Positions 60,633 to 64,000 of a DNA stretch of 64,000 bases are shown in pieces. The stretch spans positions 75,427 through 139,426 of the forward strand of contig CAJTJC010000002.1 of assembly GCA_910576655.1 (NCBI GenBank). Reading direction: 5' to 3'. Under the pieces are notes generated by a model, which was not told where the DNA came from, ran no database searches, and worked only from the letters and a program-made list of their open reading frames with translations. Position numbers and translations under genes: made by a program. Source of the DNA: an uncultured Christensenella sp. GTDB lineage: Bacteria; Bacillota; Clostridia; Christensenellales; Borkfalkiaceae. Within the stretch, counting starts at the first letter, position 1. Every line of letters begins with the position of its first letter.

Positions 60633-61538
60633 ATGAAAATTTACTCGTCTTTTACGGAAATGATAGGTGGCACGCCCCTTTTAAGGCTGCGCAATATCGA
60701 AAGCGCTTACGGGCTGAACGCCGAAATTTTGGCAAAGCTCGAATATCTCAATCCCGCGGGTTCGGTCAAGGACAGGGCGGCAAGGTTTATGATTGAGGAC
60801 GCCGAGCGGCGCGGTATACTAAAAAAAGGCGCGACGATAGTCGAGCCGACTTCGGGCAACACGGGCATAGGTCTTGCCGCCGTTGCCGCGGCAAAGGGCT
60901 ATAAGGTCGTTCTTACCATGCCCGAAACCATGAGCGAGGAGCGCCGCAAGCTTATTAAAGCCTACGGCGCGGAAATAGTGCTGACGGACGGCAAAAAGGG
61001 AATGGCGGGCGCAGTGGAAAAAGCCGAAGAAATAGCGTCGCGCGGCGGCGTCATTCTCGGGCAGTTTTGTAACCCCGCCAATGCCGAGGCGCACAGGCAG
61101 ACTACGGGTCCCGAAATATGGGACGATACCGACGGCACGGTGGATATTTTTATTGCGGGCGTGGGTACGGGCGGAACGCTGACGGGCACGGGCGAATTCC
61201 TCAAATCTAAAAATTCCGCGATAAAGGTCGTCGCGGTCGAGCCTGCTTCGTCGCCGTTGCTTTCCGCGGGCAGGGCGGGCGCGCACGGTATACAGGGCAT
61301 AGGCGCGAATTTCGTTCCCGAAATTCTGAACACCGGAATTTACGACGAGGTCATAACCGTATCCGACGGCGACGCGTTCGCTTTTGCGCGCGAGGTCGTA
61401 AAAAAGGAAGGGATATTCGTCGGCATATCCTCGGGCGCGGCGCTGTATGCGGCAATTGAAACCGCCCGCGCAAACGCAGGTAAAAAAATCGTCGTCGTCT
61501 TTCCCGACAGCGGCGACAGGTATTTATCGGTATTATAA
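60633..61538 (+). CDS. cysK: Cysteine synthase (O-acetylserine sulfhydrylase)
   Basis: PLP enzyme making cysteine from O-acetylserine and sulfide; 301 residues. PLP Lys in NPAGSVKDRAARFMI, substrate loop EPTSGNTGIGLA, GVGTGGTLTGTGEFLKSK and GIQGIGANFVPE are intact. Own promoter and bidirectional terminator: monocistronic. Confidence 0.95.
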   Translation: MKIYSSFTEMIGGTPLLRLRNIESAYGLNAEILAKLEYLNPAGSVKDRAARFMIEDAERRGILKKGATIVEPTSGNTGIGLAAVAAAKGYKVVLTMPETMSEERRKLIKAYGAEIVLTDGKKGMAGAVEKAEEIASRGGVILGQFCNPANAEAHRQTTGPEIWDDTDGTVDIFIAGVGTGGTLTGTGEFLKSKNSAIKVVAVEPASSPLLSAGRAGAHGIQGIGANFVPEILNTGIYDEVITVSDGDAFAFAREVVKKEGIFVGISSGAALYAAIETARANAGKKIVVVFPDSGDRYLSVL

Positions 61539-61568
61539 AAGGGCTCCGCTTTTAAGCGGAGCCCTTAT
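61539..61568. terminator. Bidirectional terminator between cysK and the minus-strand gene
   Basis: AAGGGCTCCGCTT (61539-61551) and AAGCGGAGCCCTT (61554-61566), two-base loop, A and T flanks. Serves both converging genes. Confidence 0.88.
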
Positions 61569-61846
61569 TATATGCTTTTGAGTTTTGTTATAATTTCTTT
61601 CAGCTTTTTGCGCTTGATGCCGTCGACCATTGGCGAAATCGTGTTGTAAAAATTGTCGAGGTCGGCGTTGGAAAGCCTGCCTTCGCGCTTGCCGTGCTCT
61701 GCCTCGGCAAGTATGGTGCGCCAAATCTGTCCCTCGCTCTTTCCGTTCATTGCCTTGACTACCGCGTTCGTGAAGTCGACGGCGTTGTTAAGCTGGGTTT
61801 TGTCTCTTTTATCTTCGGGCGGGTTATAACTTTTAAAGTCGTTCAT
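61568..61846 (-). CDS. Small protein of unknown function
   Basis: 92 residues, no signal peptide, mostly helical and charged (NNAVDFTNAVVKAMNGKSEGQ, NADLDNFYNTISPMVDGIKRK). GCAGGAG ribosome-binding site. It shares a 57-base intergenic region with the divergent 61904 gene, suggesting co-regulation. I do not recognise the family. Confidence 0.68.
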   Translation of the reverse strand: MNDFKSYNPPEDKRDKTQLNNAVDFTNAVVKAMNGKSEGQIWRTILAEAEHGKREGRLSNADLDNFYNTISPMVDGIKRKKLKEIITKLKSI

Positions 61847-61903
61847 ATAATCTCCTGCATATAATAATATAGTTCAATCATTTATATGCGAGGAGAAAAT
61901 TTT

Positions 61904-62209
61904 ATGCAACTGCTCATCATTCTGGCTCTTTTACTGTACGGCGGCGGAAACGCAAGAAATATGCTTAACGAGGTCAAGCCCGTTCTGGAAAGCATAGGCG
62001 GCGAGGAAATGCAGAACGCGCTTAAAAGCGCAGAGGAAATTTCCGAGGTGCTTTCGGTTATCCGCCCGTTTGCGGGTATGAATGCCGCGCCGTCGCAGCC
62101 CGAAGAGGGGCAGAGCGTCAGCCCGTCGACGTACCCTCTTGCGCCCGTAGCCGCGATAGCCGACAGGGAAATTACCTATTCTCTCAATAAATACATACAG
62201 TCGAATTGA
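61904..62209 (+). CDS. Small membrane-anchored protein of unknown function
   Basis: 101 residues from ATG 61904 (MQLLIILALLLYGGGNARNM), 8 bases after AGGAG; the in-frame ATG at 61886 overlaps that Shine-Dalgarno. A short N-terminal hydrophobic helix is followed by a helical region (NEVKPVLESIGGEEMQNAL) and a Pro/Ser-rich tail. Divergent from the 92-residue gene. No family assigned. Confidence 0.66.
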   Translation: MQLLIILALLLYGGGNARNMLNEVKPVLESIGGEEMQNALKSAEEISEVLSVIRPFAGMNAAPSQPEEGQSVSPSTYPLAPVAAIADREITYSLNKYIQSN

Positions 62210-62268
62210 CGCCGCGCAACCAAAAGTTGCGTAAAAAAAATTGTAATTCAAATCAACGTTATTATATC

Positions 62269-62302
62269 GCAATAGTTTTTTTTAAAAAAAAATAACTATT
62301 GC
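62269..62302. repeat. Long inverted repeat over the -35 of the next gene
   Basis: GCAATAGTT (62269-62277) and AACTATTGC (62294-62302) with T-run/A-run between give a 34-base palindrome. Its right arm overlaps the -35 TTGCTT (62299-62304), so a bound protein would block the promoter. Confidence 0.65.
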
Positions 62303-62327
62303 TTTATAGCTTAATTTATGTTAAAAT
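62299..62327 (+). promoter_or_regulatory. Promoter of the TIM-barrel gene, leaderless geometry
   Basis: TTGCTT (62299-62304), 17-base spacer, TAAAAT (62322-62327), six bases to ATG 62334. Confidence 0.65.
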
Positions 62328-62333
62328 GCTTGT

Positions 62334-63107
62334 ATGAAGACGGGCATTTCAACTGCGTCGCTGTATCTGAGAAAGGAAACCGAGGACGCTTTAACCGTAA
62401 TAAAATCGCTTGGCGCCGATTGCGCGGAATTGTTTTATCAGACGTTTTACGAGTACCGCCCCGAATTTTCGGCTACTCTCGATAGGGGGATAGAGGTAAG
62501 CTCCGTTCACGTCAACACGTTCCATATCGAAAACGCGCTGTTCAGCCGTTCGCGCAGAATACGCGGCGACGGCTTTTACTGGCTTGACCAGGCTATGCGC
62601 TCCGCGCAGCTTCTGGGCTGTGAGGCGTATACCTTTCACGGCAAGCCCGACAAGGGACTTGCGCCCGACGTCGACACCGAGGCGGAATATATCCGCGCCG
62701 TGTCGGAGTTTTGCACGCGGTACGGCGTAAGGCTCTGCCTTGAAAACGTGGCGTGGTGTACCTACAATAAGGCAGGCAAATTTTCCGAGCTAAAAAAGCG
62801 CATACCAGAGCTGTACGGCGTTCTGGATATTAAACAGGCGCGCCGTTCGGGCTATCCGTATAAGGACTATATCAAGGATATGAAGGGCAGCATTTCCCAC
62901 GTGCATTTGTCCGACGTGGACTTAAACGGCAAAATGTGTCTGCCCGGTCGCGGCACGCTTGACTTCAAGGAAATTTTATCGCGCCTCAGGGACGCGGACT
63001 TTGACGGCGGCGTAATAATCGAGGTTTATAACGAAAACTATTCCGATATTTCCGAGCTGAAAACCTCGCTCGATTATTTAAAGGATATAGTTAACGGATT
63101 AAAGTGA
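62334..63107 (+). CDS. Sugar phosphate isomerase/epimerase (AP-endonuclease-2 TIM barrel)
   Basis: 257 residues. MKTGISTASLYLRKETED, VSSVHVNTFHIENALF, YTFHGKPDK, LCLENVAWCTYNK, GVLDIKQARRSGY, SHVHLSDVD and VIIEVYNENYSDI match the metal-binding strands of xylose-isomerase-like/hydroxypyruvate-isomerase proteins (E, D, H, E ligands). Exact substrate unknown. Ends at the terminator at 63111. Confidence 0.85.
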   Translation: MKTGISTASLYLRKETEDALTVIKSLGADCAELFYQTFYEYRPEFSATLDRGIEVSSVHVNTFHIENALFSRSRRIRGDGFYWLDQAMRSAQLLGCEAYTFHGKPDKGLAPDVDTEAEYIRAVSEFCTRYGVRLCLENVAWCTYNKAGKFSELKKRIPELYGVLDIKQARRSGYPYKDYIKDMKGSISHVHLSDVDLNGKMCLPGRGTLDFKEILSRLRDADFDGGVIIEVYNENYSDISELKTSLDYLKDIVNGLK

Positions 63108-63110
63108 AAC

Positions 63111-63145
63111 GAACGGCGACGGACCGAAAGTCCGTCGCCGTTATA
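63111..63145 (+). terminator. Terminator before the rRNA region
   Basis: AACGGCGACGGAC (63111-63123) pairs with GTCCGTCGCCGTT (63129-63141), loop CGAAA. The T-run is short (ATATTT). It insulates the rRNA promoter region from the upstream gene. Confidence 0.78.
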
Positions 63146-63162
63146 TTTCCGCTCCTTTGTTA

Positions 63163-63275
63163 AAAATGCTTGTCGTACCGCAAGCATTTCCGTTAAAAAA
63201 TTTATGAAAAAATGTGGGAAAATGCTTGTCGTACCGCAAGCATTTCAGTATAAAAAAATTATGAAAAAATGCAAT
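63163..63275 (+). repeat. Tandem repeat array upstream of the 23S promoter
   Basis: Two units of 56 and 57 bases (63163-63218, 63219-63275) begin with an identical 28-base block containing the hairpin AAATGCTTG / CAAGCATTT; a third truncated unit starts at 63276 and merges into the -35 of the 23S promoter (AAAATGCTTGACA). In the first two units the position holds TTGTCG, so they may be decayed extra promoters or protein-binding sites. Confidence 0.8.
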
Positions 63276-63282
63276 AAAATGC

Positions 63283-63311
63283 TTGACATGGATTGCGCCT
63301 TTTGATATTAT
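63283..63311 (+). promoter_or_regulatory. Promoter of the 23S rRNA transcript
   Basis: TTGACA (63283-63288), 17-base spacer, TATTAT (63306-63311). About 370 bases of untranslated leader follow before the mature 23S 5' end. Confidence 0.8.
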
Positions 63312-63680
63312 TAATAAGCTGTAATTCTACGGCGTCGTTTTTTTTAACGGCAACCGACTTTTTGTCGGTTTAGTGAAGTCTGACGTATCGCAGGCGTTGA
63401 AGAAACGCGAGAGGTACGAAAGACTTTGAATGAAGCCTGACAACTGCATAGAAGAAAGAAGAAGAAAGAGAAAGAGAGAAAAGAGTACAAAAAAGGCAAT
63501 TTTAAAGAAAGAAAAGGTTAATACGAATAAAGGAAAGAAAGAGCAATTTTGCGCAACTTTACTGAAAGAAGTAATAACCGAGTTAAAGAGTTAAGAGAGT
63601 AGAGAATTTTTGTAGAAAAGAAAAGGACTAAAAGACGCCTTGCGGATAAATCCGCGAGGAACTTATGTTAAATCGAGAAA
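63312..63680 (+). other. 23S rRNA leader, no gene
   Basis: 369 bases without coding potential. Contains a hairpin AACCGAC-TTTTT-GTCGGTT (63352-63370), a segment ACTTTGAATG...CAACTGCATAG (63423-63451) reminiscent of the boxA-like sequence in Bacillota rRNA spacers, a long purine-rich stretch (63452-63640) and a hairpin CTTGCGGA/TCCGCGAG (63645-63664) just before the rRNA. No tRNA or 16S sequence is present. Confidence 0.6.
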
Positions 63681-64000
63681 GATCAAGCTACAAAGAGCAT
63701 ACGGAGGATGCCTTGGTACATGGCGCCGAAGAAGGACGTGACAAGCTGCGAAAAGCTACGGGGAGGAGCAAATATCCAGAGAGCCGTAGATATCCGAATG
63801 AGGGAACTCAGCGCGTAGAAATACGCGTTACCATATAATGAATTCATAGTTATATGGGGGGAACCCGGGGAACTGAAACATCTTAGTACCCGGAGGAAAA
63901 GAAAGTAAAAACGATTCCGCGAGTAGTGGCGAGCGAAAACGGAGGAGCCCGAAGGAGGGGTAGAAATACCCTTCTGGTATCGAACGGAGCATAAAAACCT
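63681..64000 (+). rRNA. rrl: 23S ribosomal RNA, 5' part
   Basis: The conserved 5' domain is recognisable from GATCAAGCTACAAAGAGC followed by ACGGAGGATGCCTTGG and later CCGAATGAGGGAACTCAG, matching the start of bacterial 23S rRNA (normally GGTTAAGCTA...ACGGTGGATGCCTTGGC). The gene runs off the window. The mature 5' end is estimated within a few bases. Confidence 0.95.

Noticed and set aside
63312..63680. tRNA genes or 16S rRNA in the 23S leader
   Set aside because: No cloverleaf with TTC-type T-arm or 16S conserved blocks are visible; the segment is purine-rich leader.
1..64000. CRISPR arrays, insertion sequences or prophage
   Set aside because: No regularly spaced repeats with unique spacers, no transposase or integrase genes, and no phage structural genes were found; the only repeats are those listed.

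Overview
The window reads as a chromosome segment of a Gram-positive Bacillota, most likely an uncultured-type clostridium with mid-range GC. The evidence is gene order. The runs rnhB-yraN-rplS-yifB-dprA-topA-trmFO-hslVU, yicC-gmk-rpoZ-priA-def-fmt-rsmB-rlmN-rpe-(spoVM)-rpmB-yloU-fakA-recG and rpsL-rpsG-fusA-tuf follow the Bacillus subtilis layout with a few losses (xerC, remA, coaBC, prpC-prkC-rsgA). Lipoproteins, ECF transporter S components and no outer-membrane genes agree. A 26-codon gene with SpoVM features, at the position spoVM holds in Bacillus, and a SpoIIQ-like M23 protein suggest a spore-former or a descendant of one. Expected SigA promoters (TTGACA-17-TATAAT) are easy to see throughout.

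Layout. 1-12160: DNA/RNA housekeeping, HslVU protease, a Sel1-repeat protein, hisS and trxA. 12176-18049: cell-envelope glycosylation (two GT-C membrane transferases, a DPM/GtrB-type GT2 and GtrA) with glyA at the operon end. 18094-20650: a divergent XRE regulator/lipoprotein pair with a palindromic operator, an FMN riboswitch controlling ribU, and tcdA. 20717-25250: a giant secreted surface protein whose 5' end carries a G10 tract out of frame. 25366-30241: tsaE-tsaB-rimI, an alpha/beta hydrolase, a membrane-embedded MurF-like ligase and ddl. 30256-35556 (minus strand): an ECF S component, a two-gene operon of 31- and 34-residue proteins, a SpoIIQ-like M23 protein, FmdB, corA with a leader-peptide attenuator, and an M1 peptidase lipoprotein. 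35637-51704: the yicC-to-recG conserved block. 51756-56560: the str operon with structured leaders. 56582-58463: an AT-rich accessory patch. 58520-63107: nth, DUF3343, a cysteine-desulfurase-like protein, cysK, two unknown small proteins and a TIM-barrel epimerase. 63163-64000: the start of a 23S rRNA gene with its own promoter and no 16S in front.

Most notable signals: (1) a 12-codon leader peptide plus mutually exclusive hairpins before corA; (2) a likely phase-variable G-tract in the signal-peptide region of the surface protein; (3) a recurring geometry, -10 box + exactly 6 nt + ATG with no Shine-Dalgarno, at eight genes on both strands, pointing to routine leaderless transcripts; (4) a self-contained two-microprotein operon; (5) a probable spoVM; (6) an unlinked 23S gene. 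All coordinates and motifs come from reading the sequence; no database search was run.
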